Positions 51,420 through 60,171 of a DNA stretch of 64,000 bases are shown one piece after another; within the stretch, counting starts at the first letter, position 1; each line of letters begins with the position of its first letter. The stretch lies in assembly GCA_964596645.1 (NCBI GenBank), contig CAZQVB010000006.1, positions 91,186-155,185 on the forward strand, in the 5' to 3' direction. The notes beneath the pieces were generated by a model. The model saw only the letters and a program-made list of their open reading frames with translations. It ran no database searches and had not been told where the DNA came from. A program made the translations under genes and the position numbers. Origin of the DNA: CAVQEK01 sp964596645 (lineage in GTDB: Bacteria > Bacteroidota > Bacteroidia > Cytophagales > Cyclobacteriaceae).

Positions 51420-52343
51420 TTGACTAAGCGATTTTCCTATTCTGCTGTGGGTGTGATGCTGGCAGTAGTGGGCATTGTTATGTTTTCGGCCAAGGCTGTA
51501 TTGGTAAAGCTGGCCTATGGCTACGGTGTAGATGCCGTGAGTTTGCTGCTGCTGCGTATGGTGTTTGCATTGCCCATTTATCTGCTGATCGGGCTTCGGC
51601 AGTGGCGCTCTGTCGGCACAGGCCTGCGGGCAAAAGATCACTTGGCTCTCATCGTATTGGGTATAGTAGGCTATTATCTCGCCAGCTATTTCGATTTTTA
51701 TGGTTTGCAGTTCATCACTGCCAGTCTCGAGCGACTCATACTTTTCATATATCCTACGCTCGTGGTTTTCATTTCTGCCTTATTTTTTAAAAAGCGGATT
51801 ACCAAAAAGCAAATGCTGGCTGTGCCCATTACGTATTTTGGTGTCTTCATTGCCTTCTACCATGGCGTGTTGCTGGAGGGAGAGCAGGTGTACTATGGCG
51901 GGTTTTTTATCTTTCTCAGCGCACTTACCTATGCCGTGTATCTGGCTGGCAGTGGGCAGTTGATACCAAAATTAGGGCCTGTTTTCTTCACGGCCTACGC
52001 TATGGTGGTATCCTGTATCGCGGTCATCGCACATTATTTAATAACCAATGAGTACGATTTACTGACGCTGCCGAAGCCGGTATATGGTTTGGGTTTTGCC
52101 ATGGCCATTATTTCCACGGTTATACCTTCTTTTCTTATTTCTGAGGCCATTAAGCGCATGGGGGCTTCAAACTTTGCCATAATAGGCAGCGTGGGTCCCG
52201 TTTCTACCATCATCCTGGCGGCAATCTTTCTCGGAGAGCGTATTACCGCATATCAGATCATCGGTACAGCCATTGTGATAGTCGGTGTTTGGATCACCAA
52301 CCTGGGAAAAGAGCAGGAGGTAGGCATCAAATCCACGAAATAG
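51420..52343 (+). CDS. EamA-family (DMT) transporter
   Basis: The 307-residue protein has ten predicted membrane helices in two EamA repeats (residues about 8-140 and 150-295). The second half starts with YAVYLAGSGQLIPKLG and ends with the typical IIGTAIVIVGVWITNLG. These drug/metabolite transporters move small molecules across the inner membrane; the substrate is not clear. The start is TTG 51420, because no ATG occurs in this frame upstream after the dCMP deaminase stop. It lies 39 bp downstream of that gene. Confidence 0.85.
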   Translation: MTKRFSYSAVGVMLAVVGIVMFSAKAVLVKLAYGYGVDAVSLLLLRMVFALPIYLLIGLRQWRSVGTGLRAKDHLALIVLGIVGYYLASYFDFYGLQFITASLERLILFIYPTLVVFISALFFKKRITKKQMLAVPITYFGVFIAFYHGVLLEGEQVYYGGFFIFLSALTYAVYLAGSGQLIPKLGPVFFTAYAMVVSCIAVIAHYLITNEYDLLTLPKPVYGLGFAMAIISTVIPSFLISEAIKRMGASNFAIIGSVGPVSTIILAAIFLGERITAYQIIGTAIVIVGVWITNLGKEQEVGIKSTK

Positions 52344-52766
52344 ACAAGTGCTCTCTCCACTCATTTTTAGTTGCGACAACTGCGGCAAACAATACTTACT
52401 GAAAAATTGAGCGGTAATAAAAAAAAGGCAATAAAAGATGATTATGTCTTGCGCATTCTTGAAAATTTATTTTATATTTAATCATTCATTAAAAATAATA
52501 CAATACACAATTAAACTTTGCTTGCCTATAGCACAAATTCTACCTCGAAAGGGGAACTCCCAAAAGTATGAAGAACACAAGAAAGGCGATCACTCGATCG
52601 CCTTTCTTATGATTATCCCAGCCATTCAGAGACATCAATGCCCGAATTCAATGTGCGCAATAGGCCATGATCTGTCTTTGTGACTAAGTTTAAGAGAAAG
52701 TCATATCAGAACTGAACGCACAAAGCCTGGTATGGCCGGCCTTGCGATTATATTCCGATAATATTG
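52344..52766. other. Intergenic region, 423 bp, with a lone terminator hairpin
   Basis: Very AT-rich spacer between the EamA gene and gldC (convergent). A perfect 11-bp hairpin sits about 240 bp after the EamA stop. A frame from 52438 to 52683 is open but shows no protein-like character. A small RNA ending at the hairpin is possible. Confidence 0.55.
52581..52608 (+). terminator. Perfect-stem hairpin, probable terminator
   Basis: GAAAGGCGATC / GATCGCCTTTC, 11-bp perfect stem with loop ACTC (52581-52606), followed by TTAT. The tail is weak in T. It is too far from the EamA stop (about 240 bp) to be its simple terminator. Confidence 0.6.
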
Positions 52767-53108
52767 CTACCCTTTTTCCTTACTCGTTTTTACATGCTCC
52801 ACTAGCCTGTCGCACAATTTGTTAATTTCTCCTGCCATCACTTCATCGCCGGTACTGGTGAGTATGCTTTGCGCCAGCCCGCCGATGGAGTCGATATAGA
52901 AGCGCTTCATGTCGTCTACGGGCATGTCTTTGCTCCAAAGATCTATGCGCATAGTATTTTGCTGATCATGATCCCAAATAGCCACGCTCATCGATTTAGT
53001 GGCTGTCTTGCCGTCACCCGACGGATTGTCAGAGGCTCGCCAGTATATTTTTTCAGGCACATTCTGACCATCGAGTTCAATTTCAAATTCAATTGTTGAT
53101 TTCTTCAT
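52767..53108 (-). CDS. gldC: Gliding motility protein GldC
   Basis: The 113-residue protein starts MKKSTIEFEIELDGQNVPEKIYW and ends with a helix ending in KEKG. The mid-region motif ATKSMSVAIWDHDQQNTMRIDLW is typical of GldC. GldC is a small cytoplasmic protein required for full gliding in Flavobacterium johnsoniae, usually beside gldB, but gldB is not here. The gene stands alone on the minus strand, with the EEP lipoprotein gene divergent across a 63-bp gap. Confidence 0.92.
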   Translation of the reverse strand: MKKSTIEFEIELDGQNVPEKIYWRASDNPSGDGKTATKSMSVAIWDHDQQNTMRIDLWSKDMPVDDMKRFYIDSIGGLAQSILTSTGDEVMAGEINKLCDRLVEHVKTSKEKG

Positions 53109-53171
53109 AATCCTAATGTCTTCTTCAATGGTGATGAAAATATGTATTTTCGCCGGCTAAAATACGGTTTT

Positions 53172-54212
53172 ATGCAGGTTCGCCGGTTCACAATATTTTT
53201 ATTTGCTCTTTTGTTTTTGGTATGTGCGTGCAAGGTCAACGAACGCCATTCGCTTGCTCCGATCACTGTGGCTTTTTATAATGTCGAAAACTTATTTGAT
53301 ACACTCAATGCGCCTGGCCCTGGTGATGATGAATTTTTGCCTGCAAGCGAGAAAAAGTGGACTTCTATACGCTACCAGAAAAAGCTTGAAGACTTGGCAA
53401 AGGTTGTGAACGCTATGGCACTAGGCGGATGCCCGGCGCTGCTGGGCTTATGCGAAGTGGAAAATCGACAGGTCGTTTATGATTTGATGGCCATAGCCTG
53501 TACCGATGAAGAGCGCTTCGAAGTTGTCCACTATGACTCGCCCGACCATAGAGGCATTGACAACGCCCTCGTATACGATTCCTACTTTTTTGAGTTGAGA
53601 GAAGCGTATCCGATCAGTTTAACAAGCGCAAATAACGGTATATGGAAAACGAGGGATATTTTATATGCGAGGCTTGAAAGTGCATACGACGACGCGCTGC
53701 ATGTTTTCGTCAATCATTTTCCATCGCGCCTCGGCGGACTGGAGAAAACTGAGCCGAACAGGCTGTTAGTATCCAAAGTACTGCGCCAGTCCATCGACTC
53801 CGTATTGAGTGCTGATCAAATGGCCAAAATTATAGTGATGGGAGATTTCAATGATGAGCCGCATAATATAAGCATAGCTGAAATACTAACGGAGCCAGAC
53901 GGTTCGGCTCCTCTCATCAATACCATGGCACAGCTTGATCGGCAAGGCCTGGGAACTTATCGATTTCGCGACCAGTGGAATATGCTCGATCAAATATTGA
54001 TTTCTGAAGGGTTGCATGACGCTGAATCGGGATATGAATGGCAGGAAGGTTCCGAACAAATTCATGGAAAAGACTGGATGCTGCAAGACAGTACAGCCGG
54101 TAAGTATGAGGGATATCCGAACCGGACATATGGGGGCAATAGGTATTTGGGTGGTTTCAGTGATCATTTGCCGGTGAGTATCCGGCTGAAACCGCAGGAA
54201 AAGATTCAATGA
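53172..54212 (+). CDS. Endonuclease/exonuclease/phosphatase family lipoprotein
   Basis: The 346-residue protein has a lipoprotein signal (residues 1-18, LFLVCACKVNE, lipidated Cys about 17). An EEP-type domain follows with VAFYNVENLFDT, CEVENRQV, VNHFPSR, the active-site Asp-Asn GDFNDEPHN and the C-terminal SDHLPVSI. The EEP fold includes DNases, phosphatases and phospholipases. A periplasmic or surface lipoprotein of this type might cut extracellular DNA or phosphoesters. ATG 53172 is chosen to fit the lipoprotein signal. Its last 7 bp overlap the end of ribF on the other strand. Confidence 0.87.
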   Translation: MQVRRFTIFLFALLFLVCACKVNERHSLAPITVAFYNVENLFDTLNAPGPGDDEFLPASEKKWTSIRYQKKLEDLAKVVNAMALGGCPALLGLCEVENRQVVYDLMAIACTDEERFEVVHYDSPDHRGIDNALVYDSYFFELREAYPISLTSANNGIWKTRDILYARLESAYDDALHVFVNHFPSRLGGLEKTEPNRLLVSKVLRQSIDSVLSADQMAKIIVMGDFNDEPHNISIAEILTEPDGSAPLINTMAQLDRQGLGTYRFRDQWNMLDQILISEGLHDAESGYEWQEGSEQIHGKDWMLQDSTAGKYEGYPNRTYGGNRYLGGFSDHLPVSIRLKPQEKIQ

Positions 54213-55138
54213 ATATGATTCAATAATTGAAGTGCTCTTTGCTTGTCGCTATAGAGCTGCTGAATGAGCGCTTCTCTACTGCTGAATTTCTCTTCTTTTC
54301 TGATCTGGCTGTGAAAATATATATTGAGCATGCTATTGTAAATGTCTTTATCAAAGTCGAAAATGTTTACTTCAATACGTCTGTCATCACCGCCGAAAGT
54401 GGGCCGGTAGCCAACGTTGAGCATTCCTTTGTAAAGATCTTCACCCAGCTGTACCGTGACAGCATAAATACCATCAGAAGGAATGAGTTTCTGATCAAAA
54501 ACAGGCCGGAGGTTGGCTGTAGGAAATCCGAGGGTGCTCCCTATTTTATCGCCGGCTATCACCATACCTTTTAGCCCATATGGGCGGCCGAGATAGCTAT
54601 TGGCCGTAGTAATATCTCCTGATTCCAGCGCACGACGCACCCTGGTAGAACTGATGCCTGTGTCATCTACCATTTGCTTCGATATCTCTTCTACCTCAAA
54701 ATTGTACCAGGGAGCCTGTTTGGTGAGTTCCTCAAAACTACCCTCCCTGTTTTTGCCAAAGCGGTGGTTGTAGCCAATCACCAACGTTTTGGTGCCGATC
54801 CTTTTCACCAATATCTCTTTAATATATTCACTGGATGATCGCTCAGAAAATTCTCTGGTGAAGGGGATGATCAGAAGATGATCGACTCCGGCCTTAGTCA
54901 GGAGTTCAACTTTTTCATCGATCGATGACAAGAGTCTGAAATGCTGATTGGGATAAAGCACCTGCCGCGGGTGTGGCCAATAGGTAATGACGACGGACTC
55001 ACCATTATATTTTTGTGCTATGGTTTGAAGGCGTTGAAGTATTTTCTGATGCCCAATGTGCACGCCATCAAACATGCCGCTGGTGACTACCGCATGCTTT
55101 AGCGGTGCGAAATGCTCTATTTTCTCATACACTTTCAT
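54206..55138 (-). CDS. ribF: Bifunctional riboflavin kinase / FAD synthetase
   Basis: The 310-residue enzyme has an N-terminal FMN adenylyltransferase domain (GMFDGVHIGHQKILQRL near residue 21 and the later GISSTRVRRALESGDI) and a C-terminal riboflavin kinase domain (about 185-305, with MVIAGDKIGSTLGFPTANL and GYRPTFGGDDRRIEV). It makes FMN and then FAD from riboflavin and ATP. The start overlaps the truB stop by four bases (ATGA), so it is coupled to truB. It is the last gene of the ftsX-DUF3098-uppP-truB-ribF operon, a common Bacteroidota order. Confidence 0.95.
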   Translation of the reverse strand: MKVYEKIEHFAPLKHAVVTSGMFDGVHIGHQKILQRLQTIAQKYNGESVVITYWPHPRQVLYPNQHFRLLSSIDEKVELLTKAGVDHLLIIPFTREFSERSSSEYIKEILVKRIGTKTLVIGYNHRFGKNREGSFEELTKQAPWYNFEVEEISKQMVDDTGISSTRVRRALESGDITTANSYLGRPYGLKGMVIAGDKIGSTLGFPTANLRPVFDQKLIPSDGIYAVTVQLGEDLYKGMLNVGYRPTFGGDDRRIEVNIFDFDKDIYNSMLNIYFHSQIRKEEKFSSREALIQQLYSDKQRALQLLNHIH

Positions 55139-55824
55139 TGGCTGTCAGCTTTCACTGATGACTGAAACTCCTCAATTGTCACGGCGTCGTGCACTGCATA
55201 TGCGCCGATCTTGGTGCGACGCAGGAAAGACAGGCATGCACCCACTCCGAGCATTTCACCAAAGTCGCGTACGAAGCTGCGTACATAGAAACCTTTGCTG
55301 CATACCAGCCGAAAAGTGACACTGGCAGGTGGCTCAAAACCGACCAGCTCCAGCTCGTGTATGATGACAGGGCGTGGCGCTATATCTTCCATCTGACCAA
55401 GCCGTGCCTTTTCGTACATGCGTTTACCATCCTTTTTGATGGCAGAGAACATAGGAGGCTTTTGCATGATTACCCCGTCAAAACTTTTGAAAGCCTCGGT
55501 GATCATTTCAATAGTGACACCCGACGGATCCGCAAAGTCCTCAAGCGGTGTTTCAAAATCAACAGAAGGGGAGGTCTTACCTAAAATCAATTTACCCACA
55601 TATTCTTTTTCCATTCCCATCAGCCCTTCTATCTTTTTGGTCATTCTGCCGGTGCACAATATCAAAAGTCCATTGGCGAGTGGGTCGAGGGTGCCCGCGT
55701 GGCCTACCTTTTTCACCTTGACCAGGTTTCGCACCTTTTTCACCACATCAAAAGATGTCCAGCCGACTTCTTTGTCAATGAGAACGACTTGACCTTCCTG
55801 CCATTTGTTTTCTACAGAATTCAT
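55135..55824 (-). CDS. truB: tRNA pseudouridine synthase TruB
   Basis: The 229-residue enzyme makes pseudouridine 55 in tRNA. The catalytic motif GHAGTLDPLANGLL (with the Asp nucleophile, about residue 42) and the motifs GKTSPSVDFETP, PPMFSAIKKDG, and SKGFYVRSFVRDFG are all present. ATG 55824 (MNSVENKW) is the correct start; the same frame remains open upstream into uppP but that part is not TruB. The ATG overlaps the uppP stop by four bases (ATGA). The C-terminal PUA-like tail is short, as in many Bacteroidota. Confidence 0.95.
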   Translation of the reverse strand: MNSVENKWQEGQVVLIDKEVGWTSFDVVKKVRNLVKVKKVGHAGTLDPLANGLLILCTGRMTKKIEGLMGMEKEYVGKLILGKTSPSVDFETPLEDFADPSGVTIEMITEAFKSFDGVIMQKPPMFSAIKKDGKRMYEKARLGQMEDIAPRPVIIHELELVGFEPPASVTFRLVCSKGFYVRSFVRDFGEMLGVGACLSFLRRTKIGAYAVHDAVTIEEFQSSVKADSQ

Positions 55825-56615
55825 AGAAAATGAGCCATTACGGCTAAAGCGCCAATGAAGAAGCAATACACTGCGAAATAGATGAGCTTTCCTTTTTTCA
55901 CTATTCGTATCATCCACGTGCAGGCGAGCAGGCCGGCTAAAAAGGCTGCCATAAAGCCGGTAAATAAAACAGCTGCGGATATACCACCAGAAGCAGCGGG
56001 TGCTTCCCAATAGTCTTTGAGTTTGAGAGCGGTGGCGCCCAAAATGGGTATGAGCACCATGATGAATGAAAACCGTGCTGCATTGGATTTTTCTACTCCC
56101 AACAGCAGCCCTGTGGATATGGTAGCACCTGATCGTGAAATTCCTGGAAGTATGGCAATGGCCTGTGCCAAGCCTATCAGCATTGCCTTGCCATAGGTTA
56201 CTTTACCTTCACCAGGCTTTTTGTAGTACGTGAAGGTGAGCAACATGCCAGTGACGATCAGCATGCAGCCTACGAACACAATATTGCCGGTGAAAAAATT
56301 TTCTATTTCTTCTTCAAACAGCACCCCGACTATGCCGACTGGAACCATAGACAGCAGCAATTTCAATACATAAGCCGTCTGCTCATCGTAGCGCAAACGA
56401 AGCGATGAATAGATCAAAGCGCCTATATCTTTTCGGAAGATGATAATGGTGCTCAAGGCAGTGGCAAAATGCACTACGACAGAAAAAAGAAGATGGTCAG
56501 AGGTTTGAACATCCAGCAGTACCTTGCCCAATTCGATATGGCCTGAGCTGCTCACCGGCAAGAACTCGGTAAGCCCCTGGATGATGCCCAGCATCGCAGC
56601 CTCAAAAAATGTCAT
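55821..56615 (-). CDS. uppP: Undecaprenyl-diphosphatase
   Basis: The 264-residue polytopic enzyme of the BacA type has motifs ITEFLPVSSSGHIELG (residues about 15-30) and GISRSGATISTGLLLG (about 160-175). It dephosphorylates undecaprenyl pyrophosphate, recycling the lipid carrier used by the wall and by the glycan genes at 16-21 kb. The start overlaps the DUF3098 stop by one base (TAATG) and the end overlaps truB by four bases. The C-terminal GALAVMAHFL ends in the last helix. Confidence 0.95.
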   Translation of the reverse strand: MTFFEAAMLGIIQGLTEFLPVSSSGHIELGKVLLDVQTSDHLLFSVVVHFATALSTIIIFRKDIGALIYSSLRLRYDEQTAYVLKLLLSMVPVGIVGVLFEEEIENFFTGNIVFVGCMLIVTGMLLTFTYYKKPGEGKVTYGKAMLIGLAQAIAILPGISRSGATISTGLLLGVEKSNAARFSFIMVLIPILGATALKLKDYWEAPAASGGISAAVLFTGFMAAFLAGLLACTWMIRIVKKGKLIYFAVYCFFIGALAVMAHFL

Positions 56616-56827
56616 TATTTTTTACGCCCTTTATACAGAATGGCAAAAAACTCCACGATAAAGCCCGACATGACAACAATAGGCCCAAGGGTAATACCCA
56701 GGAAACCAAAACCATAGGGTTGATTATCCAACGTCATAATGAAAAAGCCTAGGAATATGAGACCGATGCCGATCAGCATGATCACATAATTTGTTTTTTG
56801 AAAAGCCAGTTTGTTCTTATCGCTCAT
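56615..56827 (-). CDS. DUF3098 small membrane protein
   Basis: The 70-residue protein has two helices (about residues 10-28 and 38-60) joined by a short turn with DNQPYGFGFLG. The family is found between ftsX and uppP in Bacteroidota; its role is not known. It may be an accessory of FtsEX or of envelope assembly. ATG 56827 is preferred to the TTG at 56833. It sits 2 bp after the ftsX stop and overlaps the uppP start by one base. Confidence 0.85.
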   Translation of the reverse strand: MSDKNKLAFQKTNYVIMLIGIGLIFLGFFIMTLDNQPYGFGFLGITLGPIVVMSGFIVEFFAILYKGRKK

Positions 56828-56829
56828 GC

Positions 56830-57726
56830 TCAATATAGTTCATCTAGTGATAGTCTGAGGTATTTGTTGACAGACCGGAAGGTGCTCGCTATGCCTATGA
56901 CCAACCCAATCAACAGCAATGAAGTGAATAATACAGCCATCTCTTTATGATCTTGAAGTACCTTAAGTTCGGCCACCTTGAGGTTGGCAAATGACAGCAA
57001 ACCTACAAGGATGGCAGACGCCAATACTCCGGCCAGCAGACCGTGCACAGCGGCACGTTTGAGAAAGGGGCTGATGATAAAGGAATGTCTGGCACCTACG
57101 AGCTGCATACTTCTGATGAGAAACCGCTGCGAAAACAGGGCGAGTTTCATGGTGTTGTTGATGAGTACAACCACAGCCAACAACAACAGGCCGGCAAATG
57201 ATAACAGCAGTAAGCTTACAGTCGAAAAATTTTTATTAATGGCTGCTATAAGGCTTTCTACATACACCACTTCAAACACACCATCCATCAGCGAAATTTC
57301 TTGCTTAATGGCATTCAGGCTATCTACATGCTGATAAGACTCCATTATCTTGATGCTGAATGCGTCGCGTAGTGGATTTTCACCCATAAATTCCGTGAAA
57401 TCTTCTCCTGAATCCTGAATAAACTCTTTGGCGGCGGTCTCCTTAGAAATGAATTCAATGGCTTTGGCGTCATCGTCCGAGGCGACGTAGGCCTTGTTGG
57501 CGAGCAGCCTGTTTATTTTAATTCGTTCATTTTCAGTCACATATTTATCCAGGTAAATCTGGATGGAAACGTTGTTTCGAATTGCGTTTTTGAGCTGGTT
57601 GGTATGCAGCAGCATGAGTCCAAAAAGCCCAATCACAAACAGGGCTAGGGTAATGCTGAAAACTACACTGGCCGAGGGGTAGCTGCCAAGCTTTTTTTTG
57701 CGCGAACGAAGGTGGCTTTTTTCCAT
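56830..57726 (-). CDS. ftsX: Cell division ABC permease FtsX
   Basis: The 298-residue permease has one N-terminal helix (about residues 24-46), a large periplasmic loop (about 50-165) with NNVSIQIYLDKYVTENERIK and the conserved downstream FEVVYVESL, and three C-terminal helices. It partners FtsE to control peptidoglycan hydrolases at the septum; no ftsE gene is in the operon, which is usual for Bacteroidota. ATG 57726 (MEKSHLRSRKKKL) gives a normal start. An upstream ATG in the same frame (57786) is less likely. It is the first gene of the operon. Confidence 0.92.
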   Translation of the reverse strand: MEKSHLRSRKKKLGSYPSASVVFSITLALFVIGLFGLMLLHTNQLKNAIRNNVSIQIYLDKYVTENERIKINRLLANKAYVASDDDAKAIEFISKETAAKEFIQDSGEDFTEFMGENPLRDAFSIKIMESYQHVDSLNAIKQEISLMDGVFEVVYVESLIAAINKNFSTVSLLLLSFAGLLLLAVVVLINNTMKLALFSQRFLIRSMQLVGARHSFIISPFLKRAAVHGLLAGVLASAILVGLLSFANLKVAELKVLQDHKEMAVLFTSLLLIGLVIGIASTFRSVNKYLRLSLDELY

Positions 57727-57813
57727 AGCTCGAAGTCTGGCAAAGCTAAACATTCGACTGTATTTTACAATACGCCTGCCAGGCATGAATGGCGGCGAAA
57801 GCGGCAGTTCAAC

Positions 57814-57840
57814 GAAAAAAGCCCGGCGCGCCGGGCTTTT
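57814..57840 (-). terminator. Bidirectional-looking terminator after the anti-sigma gene
   Basis: Palindrome AAAAGCCCGGCGCGCCGGGCTTTT (57817-57840), read on the minus strand with a T-rich tail (TTTTTTCG). It ends the sigma/anti-sigma transcript about 30 bp after its stop and sits upstream of ftsX. Confidence 0.85.
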
Positions 57841-57870
57841 AATGTGTGTGTATTCAATTTATAGTAACTG

Positions 57871-58773
57871 CTACTTATAGTCTTGAATGATCTTTAATTC
57901 ATTCAGCAAGCTGTCATTTTCTATTTTAATAAGTGGTGTTGGTTTCATCACCTGGTCATTCAGCTGGTAGTATTCGCCTTCATAGCTGAGGAAGTATTTC
58001 TTCCCCGCGCTGCTGTTGAGCTCAAGAATTTTGTAAGGCTCGTCATTAAAGTTTCCTATCAAATACAGCTTGTTGTCGTGGAAGCGATAGTGAAAGCTGT
58101 TCTTCTTATCTCTGATGGTTTCTATAGCTACCTTGCTTTCTACGGATTTCTTAATGTCCTCAACAGCGTTGAACTTATCCTCCTTAGGCACATTGGCGGC
58201 AATTGCCTCTTCTTCGTCAATTTCACTCAGCACATTGGGGCGTACTACTTCTGGTCGTACTACTTCGGGCTCTTTTTTCGCCACCTTGGGCTCCTCTTTT
58301 TGCGTAGCGGCTATGGTTGATTTCACTTCTTCCTTCTGTGCTTCACGTTCTTCCAACACCTCATTATTATCTACATCAGGAACAACAGGTTTTGCGGGAA
58401 TGGTAAGTTCCGCATCAGCGGGCATTTCATTTTGTACTTGTACATCGATGCGGCTCAGGCCAAGTTCATCGCGCTCTTGTAGTAGAAAATAAGACCCCAA
58501 ACCAATGGCGGCAGTAATGGAAACCAGAGCAACGGTTTTGCCGGCAACTGTTTGAAAGAAAGGTGTGTTGATGGTGACATTGGCCAGACGATTTTTCAAT
58601 TCCAGCCGGCGGGCTTCTTTTATACCATTAATCAGCTCTTTCTGAAAACTGTACTCTTCTCGAAGGTCTTGGTTTCTCACCAATTCATTCTCAAATTCCA
58701 GTTTTTCGATATCGCTCAGTTCCCCGTCGAGATATCGGCCTACAAAATCTTCTTTATTTAAACCGTTGCCCAT
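57871..58773 (-). CDS. Putative anti-sigma factor, membrane anchored
   Basis: The 300-residue protein has a soluble N-terminus with FVGRYLDGELSDIEKLEFENELVRN (about residues 10-34), which looks like the start of an anti-sigma domain without the usual zinc ligands. One helix follows (about 80-98, VALVSITAAIGLGSYFL), then a long charged, Pro/Glu/Val-rich periplasmic linker (about 110-215) and a C-terminal beta-rich domain. It is the partner of the sigma factor encoded 4 bp upstream and probably holds it at the inner membrane until an envelope signal. No homologous annotation can be named with certainty. Confidence 0.78.
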   Translation of the reverse strand: MGNGLNKEDFVGRYLDGELSDIEKLEFENELVRNQDLREEYSFQKELINGIKEARRLELKNRLANVTINTPFFQTVAGKTVALVSITAAIGLGSYFLLQERDELGLSRIDVQVQNEMPADAELTIPAKPVVPDVDNNEVLEEREAQKEEVKSTIAATQKEEPKVAKKEPEVVRPEVVRPNVLSEIDEEEAIAANVPKEDKFNAVEDIKKSVESKVAIETIRDKKNSFHYRFHDNKLYLIGNFNDEPYKILELNSSAGKKYFLSYEGEYYQLNDQVMKPTPLIKIENDSLLNELKIIQDYK

Positions 58774-58777
58774 AATT

Positions 58778-59332
58778 CTAATCTAAGAAATCGCTTTTTG
58801 AATACTTTGCCCGTACCAGCTCATACAGTTTCTCTTTGCACTTATATTTTTTTGTTTTGGCAGTATCGGTATTGGCATAACCCAACTTTTCTGCAATGTC
58901 TGTCATCGACATACCATCGAAATAATGAAATGAAAGTATCTTTCTACACGTCTCGCCCATTTCATTGATGCACTCATGAATGATCCTGATCTTTTCTTCC
59001 TGCTCATGCTTGGAATAGTCCGATCCGTCTTTCTCTTCATGTACCATCCGGCTCTTTCGCTCAAGCTCTTTGCGCCATAGGTTCAGGCAAATGCTATAAA
59101 GAAAGGTGCTAATCTTGGACGTCAGTACCAAATTGCCGCTTACGGCCTTTTGCCAAAATACGACGAGCGCATCCTGATAGATATCTTTGGCTTCCTGTTC
59201 CGTACCATTGTTCTTGATCACCAGATTGGTCATCATTCTGTAGTACTTTTTGTACAGGTAGTCCAGAGCGTCTTCTTCACCTCGCGTGATTTTGACTAAG
59301 ATTTCGCTATCTTTCATTTGCCCTCTGGCCAT
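58778..59332 (-). CDS. ECF-type RNA polymerase sigma-70 factor
   Basis: The 184-residue group IV sigma factor has region 2 with NGTEQEAKDIYQDALVVFWQ and STFLYSICLNLWRKELERKS (about residues 39-95), and region 4 with FDGMSMTDIAEKLGYANTDTA and the following basic helix (about 139-160). It stands 4 bp upstream of its probable anti-sigma gene. ATG 59332 and the later ATG 59317 are both possible; the second follows a GAGGGC purine stretch. A TAGCTTTG box lies about 70 bp upstream on this strand, but no clear -33 element was found. Confidence 0.92.
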   Translation of the reverse strand: MARGQMKDSEILVKITRGEEDALDYLYKKYYRMMTNLVIKNNGTEQEAKDIYQDALVVFWQKAVSGNLVLTSKISTFLYSICLNLWRKELERKSRMVHEEKDGSDYSKHEQEEKIRIIHECINEMGETCRKILSFHYFDGMSMTDIAEKLGYANTDTAKTKKYKCKEKLYELVRAKYSKSDFLD

Positions 59333-59443
59333 GTATACTGAGTTTATTGATGTTGTAACCGCAAAATAAATGTAGTCGGTTGAAATATTCTACGAGTATT
59401 TTCAAAGCTACAGAATTTGACCACTTCCTGCTAATGCTGTATG

Positions 59444-60109
59444 TTATAAGGTAATAATCTCCTCGTCGCATATGGCAAATACCTGTGCTGTAGGCAGCTT
59501 TTGCACCAAGGCTCCCCCGGTAAATATCCCAAATGCCGGAAGCAGGGCTTGATCAGTATTCATATAAAAACAATCAACAGCCAGGTGTTGTCGTGCACTT
59601 GCTCGCAGGCGTACTTTGGGGTGTATGTGCCCGCAAATATTGTACAAGCCTTCCTGGGCAATGTGCTGCATTGGCGCATGGGAAAAAATGTAGGGGCCCC
59701 AAGTGAGTGGCTGCTGTTCTACCTCAAGGGCTTTATAGCTGTGTGCGGGTAAAATGTCGTGGTTGCCGGCAACTAGTGTCATATTAATATGGGAATGCCT
59801 GGTCCGCCAGTCGAGAAATGCCTTCCACTCACCGTTTAGGCTGCTGTGAAACAAGTCGCCGAGAAATAAAACTCTTGAGGGGCGGTAATGCCCGAGAAGA
59901 ATGTTGAGGCGATTTAAATCGTCGAGGTGTACCTGGGTAGATATGGCAATGCCAGACTTGCGGAAATGGGCCGCCTTGCCCAGGTGCAAATCAGCCACAA
60001 TCAATGTGCACATTTCTGACCAAAACAATCCGCGAAGTGGGTGTAGATGCAAATTTTGACCTTTATGCAGCACGCATACATCTTTGAAAATTATTTGGTT
60101 CAAGAGCAA
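59444..60109 (-). CDS. PdeM-like metallophosphoesterase (ligase-associated type)
   Basis: The 221-residue calcineurin-type phosphoesterase has motifs DLHLGKAAHFRKSGIA (residues about 40-55), GDLFHS, VAGNHD, SHAPMQH and GHIHPKVRL. The family is known as the ligase-associated DNA damage response endonuclease PdeM, normally with an Lhr-type helicase, a ligase and an exonuclease. None of those is in this window, so the gene is an orphan here. The product is probably a two-metal phosphodiesterase in the cytoplasm. Its native role outside the cluster is uncertain. Confidence 0.82.
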   Translation of the reverse strand: MLLNQIIFKDVCVLHKGQNLHLHPLRGLFWSEMCTLIVADLHLGKAAHFRKSGIAISTQVHLDDLNRLNILLGHYRPSRVLFLGDLFHSSLNGEWKAFLDWRTRHSHINMTLVAGNHDILPAHSYKALEVEQQPLTWGPYIFSHAPMQHIAQEGLYNICGHIHPKVRLRASARQHLAVDCFYMNTDQALLPAFGIFTGGALVQKLPTAQVFAICDEEIITL

Positions 60110-60171
60110 TTAATTTATCAACTTGCAACGTTTCTGTGTGAAAAAGATTCTGCCTTAAAACTATTTTTATC

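Noticed and set aside
52438..52683. An 81-codon frame in the spacer after the EamA gene
   Set aside because: It spans a terminator-like hairpin and has no family features; treated as non-coding.
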